Shown: one piece after another, positions 49,037 through 57,340 of the stretch | Numbering within the stretch: the stretch's first letter is position 1 | How the letters are laid out: each line of letters starts with the position of its first letter | From: Streptomyces sp. WZ.A104 | GTDB lineage: Bacteria > Actinomycetota > Actinomycetes > Streptomycetales > Streptomycetaceae | Direction of reading: 5' to 3' | Length of the DNA: 64,000 bases | Assembly: GCF_002382885.1 (NCBI RefSeq) | Contig: NZ_NWVL01000034.1 | Span: forward strand, 19,531-83,530 | Notes under the pieces: model-generated | What the model was told of the DNA's origin: nothing | Seen by the model: only the letters and a program-made list of their open reading frames with translations | Database searches by the model: none | Program-made: the position numbers and the translations under genes

Positions 49037-49381
49037 GTGCGTCTTCGCAGTACGCTGGCCGCCTCTCTCGGCGCCCTCGCCCTCATCGTGACCGTGCCCA
49101 ACTCGGCCTGGGCGGCCAACGGCTATTTCGGCTACTCCTACACCGGTGCCGACGGGCAGCGGCAGATCGGCCAGTTGATCGACCCGCCGAGCCGGGAGTG
49201 CGTCAACCTGCCCGAGGTGTCCGACCCCGCCGCCTCGGAGCCCGCGCACTCGCCGCGCAATTTCACTGACGCGACCGCCGTTCTCTTCACCGATGCCGAC
49301 TGCGAGGGCGACCACTTCGCCCTGCGCCCCGGAGGGCGCGCATCCGAGCGGCTGAAGCTCCGTTCGGTGGTCTTCAGCTGA
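49037..49381 (+). CDS. Small secreted protein, crystallin-like
   Basis: 114 residues from GTG 49037 (AAGGA 6 bases upstream). Signal peptide RLRSTLAASLGALALIVTVP, cleaved near SAWA-A. The mature part of about 85 residues has two Cys (ECVNLPE, DADCEGDHF) likely to pair. Its end, AVLFTDADCEGDHFALRPGG followed by LKLRSVVFS, resembles one beta/gamma-crystallin-like motif. Similar small exported proteins are common in Streptomyces; function unknown. It is monocistronic, ended by the long hairpin at 49415-49460. Confidence 0.82.
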   Translation: MRLRSTLAASLGALALIVTVPNSAWAANGYFGYSYTGADGQRQIGQLIDPPSRECVNLPEVSDPAASEPAHSPRNFTDATAVLFTDADCEGDHFALRPGGRASERLKLRSVVFS

Positions 49382-49396
49382 CGCCGCGACCGGCTT

Positions 49397-49416
49397 GTGC
49401 CACCGGCCGGTGGCAC
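49397..49416. repeat. 20-bp perfect palindrome
   Basis: GTGCCACCGG followed directly by CCGGTGGCAC. It overlaps the start of the long terminator stem by two bases and probably belongs to the same termination structure. Confidence 0.6.
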
Positions 49417-49460
49417 GACTACGGCCCCCGGGCGTTGGCGCGCCCGGGGGCCGTAGTCGT
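49415..49460. terminator. Bidirectional terminator between secreted-protein gene and pyk
   Basis: 20-bp perfect stem: 49415-49434 (starting ACGACTACGG) with 49441-49460 (ending CCGTAGTCGT), 6-base loop TTGGCG. It lies between convergent genes. Confidence 0.92.
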
Positions 49461-49471
49461 ACAGCGGCGGG

Positions 49472-50899
49472 TCAGTCCCGCTCGCCGCCCAGGTGGTGGA
49501 CCCGGACCATGTTGGTGGTGCCGGGGATGCCGGGAGGCGAGCCGGCGGTGATGACCATCGTGTCACCGGTGTTGTAGCGGTTGAGCTTCAGGAGCTCCGC
49601 GTCGACCAGGTCGACCATCGCGTCGGTGTTGTCCACGTGCGGGACGACGAACGCCTCGACGCCCCAGCTCAGGGCGAGCTGGTTGCGGGTGGCCTCGTCC
49701 GTGGTGAAGGCCAGGATCGGCTGGGCCACGCGGTAGCGGGAGAGACGGCGGGCGGTGTCGCCGGACTTGGTGAAGGCGACCAGGGCCTTGCCGTCGAGGA
49801 AGTCCGCGATCTCGCAGGCCGCGCGGGCCACCGAACCGCCCTGCGTACGGGGCTTCTTGCCGGGGACCAGGGGCTGGAGGCCCTTGGAGAGCAGCTCCTC
49901 CTCGGCGGCGACGACGATCTTCGACATCGTCTTGACCGTCTCGATCGGGTAGGCGCCCACCGAGGACTCGGCGGACAGCATGACCGCGTCCGCGCCGTCC
50001 AGGATCGCGTTGGCGACGTCGGACGCCTCGGCGCGGGTCGGCCGCGAGTTGGTGATCATCGACTCCATCATCTGGGTCGCCACGATCACCGGCTTGGCGT
50101 TGCGCCGGCACAGTTCCACCAGGCGCTTCTGCACCATCGGGACCTTCTCCAGCGGGTACTCGACGGCCAGGTCGCCACGGGCCACCATCACACCGTCGAA
50201 CGCCATGACGACGCCCTCCATGTGCTCGACCGCCTGCGGCTTCTCCACCTTGGCGATGACGGGGACCCGGCGGCCCTCCTCGTCCATCACCTTGTGGACG
50301 TCCTTGACGTCGTCGGCGTCCCGGACGAAGGAGAGCGCGACCAGGTCGCAGCCCATCCGCAGGGCGAAGCGCAGGTCCTCGACGTCCTTCTCGGACAGGG
50401 CCGGGACGTTCACCGCCGCGCCGGGCAGGTTGATGCCCTTGTGGTCGGAGATGACACCGCCCTCGATGACGATGGTCTTCACCCGGGGGCCCTCGACCGC
50501 GACGACCTTCAGCTCGACGTTGCCGTCGTTGATCAGGATCGGGTCGCCCTTGACGACGTCACCGGGCAGACCCTTGTAGGTCGTGCCGCAGATCGACTTG
50601 TCGCCGGGGACGTCCTCGGAGGTGATGGTGAACTCGTCCCCGCGGACCAGCTCGACCGGGCCCTCGGCGAACTTCGCCAGCCGGATCTTCGGGCCCTGGA
50701 GGTCGGCGAGCACGCCCACGGCGCGGCCGGTCTCGGCGGCCGCCTCGCGGACACGGTCGTAACGGCCCTGGTGTTCCTCGTGGGTGCCGTGACTGAAGTT
50801 GAAACGGGCCACGCTCATGCCGGCCTCGATCAGAGCGACGAGCTGCTCATGGGAGTCGACGGCGGGACCGAGGGTACAGACGATTTTGGAACGGCGCAT
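49472..50899 (-). CDS. pyk: Pyruvate kinase
   Basis: 475 residues. It turns phosphoenolpyruvate and ADP into pyruvate and ATP, the last step of glycolysis. Motifs: RRSKIVCTLGPAVDSHEQL, MSVARFNFSHGTHEEH, DLQGPKIRLAKF, the active-site strand VIAKVEKPQAVEHM with catalytic Lys, DGVMVARGDLAVEYP, and PTRAEASDVANAILDGADAV with the K+/Mg region. The C-terminal regulatory domain is full length (FTKSGDTARRLSRYR). Streptomycetes have two; position next to ackA-pta-pfkA fits Pyk2 (SCO5423 as I recall). The upstream gap to ackA is 74 bases, enough for its own promoter. Confidence 0.97.
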   Translation of the reverse strand: MRRSKIVCTLGPAVDSHEQLVALIEAGMSVARFNFSHGTHEEHQGRYDRVREAAAETGRAVGVLADLQGPKIRLAKFAEGPVELVRGDEFTITSEDVPGDKSICGTTYKGLPGDVVKGDPILINDGNVELKVVAVEGPRVKTIVIEGGVISDHKGINLPGAAVNVPALSEKDVEDLRFALRMGCDLVALSFVRDADDVKDVHKVMDEEGRRVPVIAKVEKPQAVEHMEGVVMAFDGVMVARGDLAVEYPLEKVPMVQKRLVELCRRNAKPVIVATQMMESMITNSRPTRAEASDVANAILDGADAVMLSAESSVGAYPIETVKTMSKIVVAAEEELLSKGLQPLVPGKKPRTQGGSVARAACEIADFLDGKALVAFTKSGDTARRLSRYRVAQPILAFTTDEATRNQLALSWGVEAFVVPHVDNTDAMVDLVDAELLKLNRYNTGDTMVITAGSPPGIPGTTNMVRVHHLGGERD

Positions 50900-50973
50900 G
50901 AGGCGGATCCTATCGGTTTGTTTCGCTGCGGAATATTCCGTCTGGTGGAAGATACAAAGGGGCGCGGGGGTGC

Positions 50974-52257
50974 TCAGTTGTCGATGCGCACCGGGCCGGC
51001 GGCGTCACCCCGCCCGACCAGCGCGAACGTCTGCTCGGCGATCTCCAGCTCCTCGTCCGTCGGTACCACGGCGACTGCCACCCGGGCGTATTCCGGCGAG
51101 ATCAGCCGCGGCTCCCCGGACCGTACGGCGTTGAGCGAGGCGTCCACCGCCATGCCCAGCTCCTCCAGGCCCGCGATGGCAGCTTCCCGTACCGGGGCCG
51201 CGTTCTCACCGACCCCCGCCGTGAACGCCACCGCGTCCACCCGGCCGAGCACCGCCGTGTAGGCGCCGATGTACTTCTTCAGCCGGTGGATGTAGATGTC
51301 GAAGGCCAGCGCCGCCCGCTCGTCGCCCTCGTCGATCCGGCGGCGGATCTCCCGCATGTCGTTGTCGCCGCACAGGCCGACCAGCCCGCTCTTCTTGTTC
51401 AGCAGGACGTCGATCTCGTCCGTCGACATGCCCGCCACCCGCTTCAGGTGGAAGGTGACCGCCGGATCGATGTCACCGGAGCGCGTACCCATCACGAGCC
51501 CTTCCAAGGGGGTCAGCCCCATGGAGGTCTCCACGCACCGCCCGCCCGCGACCGCCGAGGCCGACGCCCCGTTGCCCAGGTGCAGCACGATCACGTTCAC
51601 CTCCTCCGGGGCCCGGCCCAGCAGCTCGGCCGTCCTCCGTGAGACGTACGCGTGCGAGGTGCCGTGGAAGCCGTAGCGGCGGATGCGGTGCGCGTCGGCC
51701 GTCTCCACGTCGATCGCGTACCGCGCGGCAGCCTCCGGCATCGTCGTGTGGAACGCCGTGTCGAACACCGCGACCTGCGGCAGGTCGGGCCGCAGCGCCT
51801 GCGCCGTACGGATGCCCGTGATGTTGGCCGGGTTGTGCAGCGGGGCCACCGGGACCAGGCGCTCGATCTCCTTGAGCACCTCGTCGGTGATCACCGTCGG
51901 CGCGCTGAACCTCAGCCCGCCGTGCACCACCCGGTGCCCGATCGCGGCGAGTTCGGGGGAGTCGAGGCCGAGGCCGTCCGCCGCCAGCTCCTCGGCGGCC
52001 GCCTTGAGCGCCGCGCCGTGGTCCGCGATCCGGCCCGTACGCTCACGGGGCTCCGCGCCACCGCCGGTCAGCGGCGTGTGCGCGAGGCGCGAGGTCTCCT
52101 CGCCGATCCGCTCGACCAGGCCCGAGGCGAGCCGGGAGCGGTCGCGCATGTCGAGCAGCTGGTACTTCACCGACGAGGAGCCGGAGTTGAGGACGAGTAC
52201 GCGGTGCGGTTCCACAGGGGCTGCCGTGCTTTCGTGGTCGGTGGTGGAGTACGTCAT
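50974..52257 (-). CDS. ackA: Acetate kinase
   Basis: 427 residues; ATG overlaps the pta stop (ATGA). It makes acetate and ATP from acetyl phosphate and ADP, and the reverse. ASKHA-family motifs: VLVLNSGSSSVKYQLLD, HRVVHGGLRFSAPTVI, VFDTAFHTTMPEAAARYAI, RRYGFHGTSHAYVS, IVLHLGNGASASAVAGGR, MGTRSGDIDPAV and FTAGVGENAAPVRE. The N terminus has about 15 extra residues before the first strand. With pta it forms the acetate overflow and acetyl-CoA recovery route. Confidence 0.97.
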   Translation of the reverse strand: MTYSTTDHESTAAPVEPHRVLVLNSGSSSVKYQLLDMRDRSRLASGLVERIGEETSRLAHTPLTGGGAEPRERTGRIADHGAALKAAAEELAADGLGLDSPELAAIGHRVVHGGLRFSAPTVITDEVLKEIERLVPVAPLHNPANITGIRTAQALRPDLPQVAVFDTAFHTTMPEAAARYAIDVETADAHRIRRYGFHGTSHAYVSRRTAELLGRAPEEVNVIVLHLGNGASASAVAGGRCVETSMGLTPLEGLVMGTRSGDIDPAVTFHLKRVAGMSTDEIDVLLNKKSGLVGLCGDNDMREIRRRIDEGDERAALAFDIYIHRLKKYIGAYTAVLGRVDAVAFTAGVGENAAPVREAAIAGLEELGMAVDASLNAVRSGEPRLISPEYARVAVAVVPTDEELEIAEQTFALVGRGDAAGPVRIDN

Positions 52258-54335
52258 ACGGGGCGCTCCTCGCCCTGGGCCTGGATCGCGGTGATCGCCA
52301 CGGTGTTGACGATGTCCTGGACGAGCGCACCGCGCGAGAGGTCGTTGACGGGCTTGCGCAGACCCTGGAGGACCGGGCCGACCGCCACCGCGCCCGCCGA
52401 GCGCTGTACGGCCTTGTAGGTGTTGTTGCCGGTGTTGAGGTCCGGGAAGATCAGCACGGTCGCCTGGCCCGCCACCTCCGAGTCGGGCAGTTTCGTCGCC
52501 GCGACGGACGGCTCGACCGCCGCGTCGTACTGGATCGGTCCCTCCACCCGCAGCTCGGGCCGTGCCGCCCGGACCCGCTCGGTCGCCTCGCGCACCTTGT
52601 CGACGTCCGCGCCGGAGCCCGAGGTCCCGGTGGAGTACGACAGCATCGCGATCCGGGGCTCCACGCCGAACCGGGCCGCGGTCACCGCCGACTGCACCGC
52701 GATGTCCGCGAGCTGCTCGGCGTTCGGGACCGGGTTGACCGCGCAGTCGCCGTACACGAGCACCTTGTCGGCCAGGCACATGAAGAAGACGGACGAGACG
52801 ATCGACGCGTCCGGCTTCGTCTTGATGATCTCGAAGGCCGGGCGGATGGTCGCGGCGGTGGAGTGCACCGACCCGGACACCATCCCGTCGGCCAGGCCCT
52901 CCTGGACCATCAGCGTGCCGAAGTAGTTCACGTCCGCCACCACGTCGTACGCCAGCTCCACCGTCACCCCGCGGTGCGCGCGCAGTTGTGCGTACCGCTC
53001 GGCGAACCTCTGGCGCAGCTCCGAGGTGTGCGGGTCGATCAGCTGGGTGTCCGCGAGGTCGATGCCGAGGTCGGCGGACTTCTTGCGGATCACGTCCACG
53101 TCACCGAGCAGGGTGAGGTCGCAGACGGACCGGCGCAGCAGCACGTCGGCGGCGCGCAGCACCCGTTCCTCGGTGCCCTCGGGCAGCACCACGCGGCGGC
53201 GGTCGGAGCGCGCCTGCTCCAGCAGCTCGTGTTCGAACATCATCGGCGTGACCCGCCCGCTGCGGGCCACCGAGATCCGCTCCAGCAGCGCCCCGGTGTC
53301 CACATGCCGCTCGAAAAGACCGAGCGCGGTCTCCGCCTTGCGGGGGGTGGCGGCGTTCAACTTCCCTTCGAGGGAGAGGAGTTCGGTCGCGGTGGGGAAA
53401 GAGCCGCCGGCCACCGACACCACCGGGGTCCCCGGTGCGAGCCGCGCGGCCAGCGTGAGTATCTCCTCGCCGGGCCGCTCGTCCAGGGTCAGCAGCACAC
53501 CGGCTATGGGCGGGGTGCCCGCGCTGTGCGCGGCGAGCGAGCCCACCACCAGGTCGGCCCGGTCCCCGGGGGTGATGACCATGCAGCCGGGGGTCAGCGC
53601 GTTCAGCAGGTTCGGCAGCATCGCCCCGCCGAACACGAAGTCCAGCGCGTCGCGGGCGAGCCCCGAGTCGTCGCCGAGCAGCACCGTGCCGTTCAGCGCG
53701 GAGGTGATCTGGGCGACCGTGGGCGCCGAGAGCGCCGGGTCGTCGGGCAGTACGGAGACGGGTACGGGCAGCCGGGCCGTGAGCCGCTCCGCGATCGCCG
53801 TCCGGTCCTCGGCGGCGACCCGGTTCACCACCATGGCCAGCACGTCGCAGCCGAGGCCCGCGTAGGCGCGGTAGGCGTTACGGGTCTCGGCGCGGACGGA
53901 CTCCGCGTTCTGGCCCTTGCCGCCGACCACCGCGATCACCGAGGCGCCGAACTCGTTGGCCAGCCGGGCGTTCAGCGCCAGCTCGTCGGGGAGCTGGGTG
54001 GCGGCGAAGTCGCTGCCGAGGACGAGGACCGCCTCGTAGTCCCGGGCCACCTGGTGGAAGCGGTCGACGAGGCGGGAGACCAGTTCGTCGGTACCCTTCT
54101 CCGCCTGCACGGCGGAAGCCTCGTGATAGTCGAGGCCGTAGACGGAGGCCGGGCTCTGGGAGAGCCGGTAGCGGGCCCGCAGCAGCTCGTAGAGGCGGTC
54201 GGGTCCGTCGTGGACCAGCGGGCGGAACACCCCGACCCGGTCCACCTGGCGCGTCAGAAGCTCCATGACTCCCAGTTCGACGACCTGACGGCCGTCCCCC
54301 CGGTCGATCCCGGTCACGTACACGCTGCGCGCCAC
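52254..54335 (-). CDS. pta: Phosphate acetyltransferase (long form with DRTGG domain)
   Basis: 693 residues from GTG 54335 (GGGAGAG 6 bases upstream). The N-terminal part (to about 230, MARSVYVTGIDRGDGRQVVE) is the P-loop-like/dethiobiotin-synthetase-related region, the middle (about 230-340) a DRTGG domain (GDRADLVVGSLAAH), and the C-terminal half (about 370-693) the catalytic PTA domain with RRVVLPEGTEERVLRAADVL, DGMVSGSVHSTAATIRPAFE and LIFPDLNTGNNTYKAVQRSA. It converts acetyl-CoA and phosphate to acetyl phosphate. The long form is usually allosterically controlled. First gene of the pta-ackA operon, divergent from pfkA. Confidence 0.96.
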   Translation of the reverse strand: MARSVYVTGIDRGDGRQVVELGVMELLTRQVDRVGVFRPLVHDGPDRLYELLRARYRLSQSPASVYGLDYHEASAVQAEKGTDELVSRLVDRFHQVARDYEAVLVLGSDFAATQLPDELALNARLANEFGASVIAVVGGKGQNAESVRAETRNAYRAYAGLGCDVLAMVVNRVAAEDRTAIAERLTARLPVPVSVLPDDPALSAPTVAQITSALNGTVLLGDDSGLARDALDFVFGGAMLPNLLNALTPGCMVITPGDRADLVVGSLAAHSAGTPPIAGVLLTLDERPGEEILTLAARLAPGTPVVSVAGGSFPTATELLSLEGKLNAATPRKAETALGLFERHVDTGALLERISVARSGRVTPMMFEHELLEQARSDRRRVVLPEGTEERVLRAADVLLRRSVCDLTLLGDVDVIRKKSADLGIDLADTQLIDPHTSELRQRFAERYAQLRAHRGVTVELAYDVVADVNYFGTLMVQEGLADGMVSGSVHSTAATIRPAFEIIKTKPDASIVSSVFFMCLADKVLVYGDCAVNPVPNAEQLADIAVQSAVTAARFGVEPRIAMLSYSTGTSGSGADVDKVREATERVRAARPELRVEGPIQYDAAVEPSVAATKLPDSEVAGQATVLIFPDLNTGNNTYKAVQRSAGAVAVGPVLQGLRKPVNDLSRGALVQDIVNTVAITAIQAQGEERPV

Positions 54336-54460
54336 GCGAGCTCTCCCGTCGTTGTTCGGTTCCGCTTACCGCGGGGCGTCCGGACGAGCGGTGGTGTTCC
54401 GGGCCGTCCCCGTGCTGTTCCCGGCGGTCCGCCGGGTGCGGCATTGGCCAGCATTGCCTC

Positions 54461-54489
54461 TTGACGATACCTGCGGGGGCAGCTATATC
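54461..54489 (+). promoter_or_regulatory. Likely pfkA promoter
   Basis: TTGACG (54461-54466), 17-bp spacer, TATATC (54484-54489). Good -35 and fair -10 for the main sigma factor. A start near 54496 gives a leader of about 220 bases. The rest of the 379-base gap to pta shows short CCCGG repeats but nothing else definite. Confidence 0.6.
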
Positions 54490-54714
54490 GCCCGCCGGAG
54501 GTCCCGGTCCTCCCGGGCGGAGCTCCTCGCCAGTCCTCGCACGGATTCCCGGAAGTCCCGGCCCCGGATTCCTGCCGCCCGCTTCCCCGCCAGGCCTTGC
54601 CGAGAGCGCGGGGGCCGTGCCGGGCGTGGGACAATCGTCACGGTTCAGGGCACGGGGACCGCCTGGGTCGGTCCCCCGGAAAGCGCGGTACTAGCGAGCA
54701 GGAGACATACCTCG

Positions 54715-55740
54715 ATGCGCATCGGAATTCTCACCGCGGGCGGCGACTGCCCCGGCCTGAACGCAGTGATCCGGTCGGTCGTGCACCGGGCCGTCGTGGG
54801 CCACGGCGACGAGGTCATCGGCTTCGAGGACGGCTTCAAGGGCCTCCTGGACGGCCACTTCCGCCCCCTCGACCTCAACGCCGTCAGCGGCATCCTCGCC
54901 CGTGGCGGCACGATCCTCGGCTCGGCCCGCCTGGAGCGCGACCGGCTGCGAGAGGCCGCCGAGAACTGCGAGGAGCTGGCCCGCCGTTACGACATCGACG
55001 CGCTCATCCCGATCGGCGGCGAGGGCACGCTCACCGCGGCCCGGATGCTCTCCGACGCGGGCATGCCCGTCGTCGGCGTCCCGAAGACCATCGACAACGA
55101 CATCTCCGCCACCGACCGGACCTTCGGGTTCGACACGGCGGTGGGCGTCGCGACCGAAGCCATAGACCGTCTGAAGACGACCGCCGAGTCCCACCAACGG
55201 GTGATGGTCGTCGAGGTGATGGGCCGCCACGCGGGCTGGATCGCCCTGGAGTCCGGGATGGCGGGCGGTGCCCACGGCATCTGCCTGCCCGAGCGGCCCT
55301 TCCAGGTCGACGACCTGGTCAAGATGGTCGAGGAACGCTTCGCGCGCGGCAAGAAGTTCGCCGTCATCTGCGTCGCCGAGGGCGCGCACCCGGCCGAGGG
55401 CTCCATGCCGTACGCCAAGGGCGCCATCGACCAGTACGGCCACGAGCGCTTCCAGGGCATCGGCAACCGCCTCGCCGTCGAGCTGGAGACCCGGCTCGGC
55501 AAGGAGGCCCGGCCGGTCATTCTCGGTCATGTCCAACGCGGCGGCACGCCCACCGCGTACGACCGGGTGCTCGCCACCCGCTTCGGCTGGAACGCCGTGG
55601 AGGCCGTGCACCGCGGCGATTTCGGCCGTATGACCGCGCTGCGCGGCAACGAGATCGCCATGGTGCCGCTCGCGGACGCGATCACGCGGCTGAAGACGGT
55701 CCCGGCGGACCGGATGTACGAGGCGGAGTCCGTGTTCTAG
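54715..55740 (+). CDS. pfkA: 6-phosphofructokinase (group III)
   Basis: 341 residues from ATG 54715 (GGAG 10 bases upstream). Motifs: MRIGILTAGGDCPGLNAVIR (nucleotide site), GGEGTLTAARML in place of GGDGS, VPKTIDNDISATDRTFGFDT (catalytic Asp in TIDND), EVMGRHAGWIALESG, CVAEGAHPAEGS and LGHVQRGGTPTAYDRVLAT. Phosphorylates fructose 6-phosphate. The GGEGT variant and the following VPKTID are typical of actinomycete enzymes that can use ATP. It matches the main Streptomyces Pfk (pfkA2, SCO5426 as I recall). Transcribed divergently from pta. Confidence 0.97.
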   Translation: MRIGILTAGGDCPGLNAVIRSVVHRAVVGHGDEVIGFEDGFKGLLDGHFRPLDLNAVSGILARGGTILGSARLERDRLREAAENCEELARRYDIDALIPIGGEGTLTAARMLSDAGMPVVGVPKTIDNDISATDRTFGFDTAVGVATEAIDRLKTTAESHQRVMVVEVMGRHAGWIALESGMAGGAHGICLPERPFQVDDLVKMVEERFARGKKFAVICVAEGAHPAEGSMPYAKGAIDQYGHERFQGIGNRLAVELETRLGKEARPVILGHVQRGGTPTAYDRVLATRFGWNAVEAVHRGDFGRMTALRGNEIAMVPLADAITRLKTVPADRMYEAESVF

Positions 55741-55769
55741 AGCCGCGCACAGAGCCGCGCACCCGAGGC

Positions 55770-55792
55770 CTGCCGGGTTCACACCCCGGCAG
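55770..55792. terminator. Short hairpin between pfkA and the HTH gene
   Basis: CTGCCGGG (55770-55777) pairs with CCCGGCAG (55785-55792) around a 7-base loop. It reaches into the last codons of the leftward HTH gene, so it could end both messages. Just before it AGAGCCGCGCAC is repeated twice. Confidence 0.55.
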
Positions 55793-56462
55793 TCCGCCAG
55801 AAGTGTTCCACCACCCGGGCCAGGAACGCCCGCCCCGCGTCGCCCGTCGAGCCGGAGCGTTCCCGGCCCGTGCTGCTCCAGCTCAGCGTGGAGACCATCA
55901 GCGCCTGGTAGTCGGAGTGCAGTCGCTCCAGCACGTCCTGGATCAGCGCCCGGTCCAGCGGCACGATCTTGGCCACCGGCCGGACGTAAGCCTGCCAGCG
56001 CGTGGTGACCGCGCTGCTCAGCAGCCCCGCCAGCTCCTCGTCGCGGCCCGTGGCCGTGAGGAACTGCGCCGCCGACAGGTCCAGCGCCCGGCACAGCGCC
56101 TGGGACTGCTTCTCGTTGCCGCGCCAGCGCCCCGACTCCTCCATGCGGAGATACGAGGCGCCGGTCATCCCCAGCTGCCGGGCCAGGTCGTCCACGGCCA
56201 GGTCCCGGGTCATCCGGTGCTCGCGCAGGGTCGTGGCGGCGGCGAGCAGCTCACCGGGGGCGCACCAGAGGACGCCCGCGAGGGCGGTCAGTTCGCGTTC
56301 CCCGGGCGTCACGATGCCGCGCTCCCAGGCGATGACTGTCTCTGCGCTGATCCGGAGTCCGTACTGGGCGGCGAGCCCGTAGGCGACATGGCCGGGAGCC
56401 ATCCCCAGAGCCTCGCGGAGACGGCGCGCGGCGGGGGCGTTGAACGGCGGGGTGGGGTGCAC
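55779..56462 (-). CDS. Helix-turn-helix (XRE-type) regulator
   Basis: 227 residues from GTG 56462, which removes an unlikely 44-residue upstream extension. Two HTH-like units are visible: RRLREALGMAPGHVAYGLAA with ISAETVIAWERGIVTPGERE at the N terminus, and MTRDLAVDDLARQLGMTGAS with YLRMEESGRWRGNEKQSQAL in the middle. The C-terminal helical domain has no recognised ligand site. Streptomycete DNA-binding proteins of this design are of unknown target. Its promoter lies in the 200-base gap to the right, which carries TAGGA/TCCTA arms around 56527. Confidence 0.85.
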   Translation of the reverse strand: MHPTPPFNAPAARRLREALGMAPGHVAYGLAAQYGLRISAETVIAWERGIVTPGERELTALAGVLWCAPGELLAAATTLREHRMTRDLAVDDLARQLGMTGASYLRMEESGRWRGNEKQSQALCRALDLSAAQFLTATGRDEELAGLLSSAVTTRWQAYVRPVAKIVPLDRALIQDVLERLHSDYQALMVSTLSWSSTGRERSGSTGDAGRAFLARVVEHFWRTAGV

Positions 56463-56665
56463 GGGCCAACCGTAGGAGTCAGGAACCGCTCTGGCTACGG
56501 TACGTTCCCCACAGAACACGCTTCGTAGGAACCTCCTAGGGCGAACCGGATGGGCGGTACGCAAACGACACCCCACCAGCGCTTTCCCCTCCACCCGCGC
56601 GCAGCCCCCCTGAGCACCGAAAACTGCGCCGGTAAGCGCTTGTCGCCGTGGCTCCCGGCACGCGG
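56463..56665. other. Gap upstream of the HTH regulator
   Basis: 203 bases, no gene. CGTAGGA occurs twice (56471-56477 and 56525-56531), and TAGGA-ACC-TCCTA (56527-56539) is an inverted repeat. The first copy lies just before the GTG start. Possible regulator sites; nothing else seen. Confidence 0.4.
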
Positions 56666-57340
56666 TCAGAGGCCCGAGGCCAGCCAGCGATAGTGCAGTT
56701 CCGGTCGGCCGACCTGCCCATAATGCGGACGCCTCGCCGCGCTGCCCACGCTCACCAGATGTTCCAGATAGCGTCGCGCCGTGATCCGCGAGATCCCCAG
56801 CCCCTCCCCGGCGGCGGCCGCGGTCACCCCGTCCGGCGACTCCTTCAGGACCCGGGTCACCGCTTCCAGGGTCGGGCCGCTGAGGCCCTTGGGCAGTGCC
56901 GCCGGGTGGGCGACCCGCAGCGCGCCCAGCGCCCGGTCCACCTCCTCCTGCCCGCTCGCCTCCCCTGCGGCCGCCCGGAACTCCGCGTACCGCACCAGCC
57001 GGTCCCGCAGCGTGGGGTAGGTGAACGGCTTCAGGACGTACTGCACGACGCCGAGGGACACCCCCTCCCGGACCACCGCGAGATCCCGCGCCGAGGTCAC
57101 CGCGATCACGTCCGCCCCGTGCCCGGCCGCCCGCAGCGAGCGCAGCAGCCCGAGCCCGTGCCCGTCGGGGAGGTAGAGGTCGAGCAGCAGCAGGTCCACC
57201 GGGGTCCGCTCCAGCGCCCGCACCGCCGCCGCCCGGGTGTGCGCCACCGCCGTCACCGTGAAGCCCTCCACCCGCTCCACGTACATCTGGTGCGCGTCGG
57301 CGGCCACCGGATCGTCCTCCACCACCAGCACCCGGATCAC
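56666..57340 (-). CDS. CitB/DcuR-type response regulator
   Basis: 224 residues; GTG 57340 overlaps the kinase stop (GTGA). Receiver: IRVLVVEDDPVAADAHQMYV, phospho-acceptor in LLLLDLYLPDGHGLGLL, Lys in YVLKPFTYPTLRDRLVRY. The C-terminal HTH is ALPKGLSGPTLEAVTRVLKE with GLGISRITARRYLEHL, the CitB/DcuR arrangement. These systems respond to C4-dicarboxylates or citrate and switch on transporters. The divergent gene is dctA, the obvious target. Confidence 0.94.
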   Translation of the reverse strand: MIRVLVVEDDPVAADAHQMYVERVEGFTVTAVAHTRAAAVRALERTPVDLLLLDLYLPDGHGLGLLRSLRAAGHGADVIAVTSARDLAVVREGVSLGVVQYVLKPFTYPTLRDRLVRYAEFRAAAGEASGQEEVDRALGALRVAHPAALPKGLSGPTLEAVTRVLKESPDGVTAAAAGEGLGISRITARRYLEHLVSVGSAARRPHYGQVGRPELHYRWLASGL

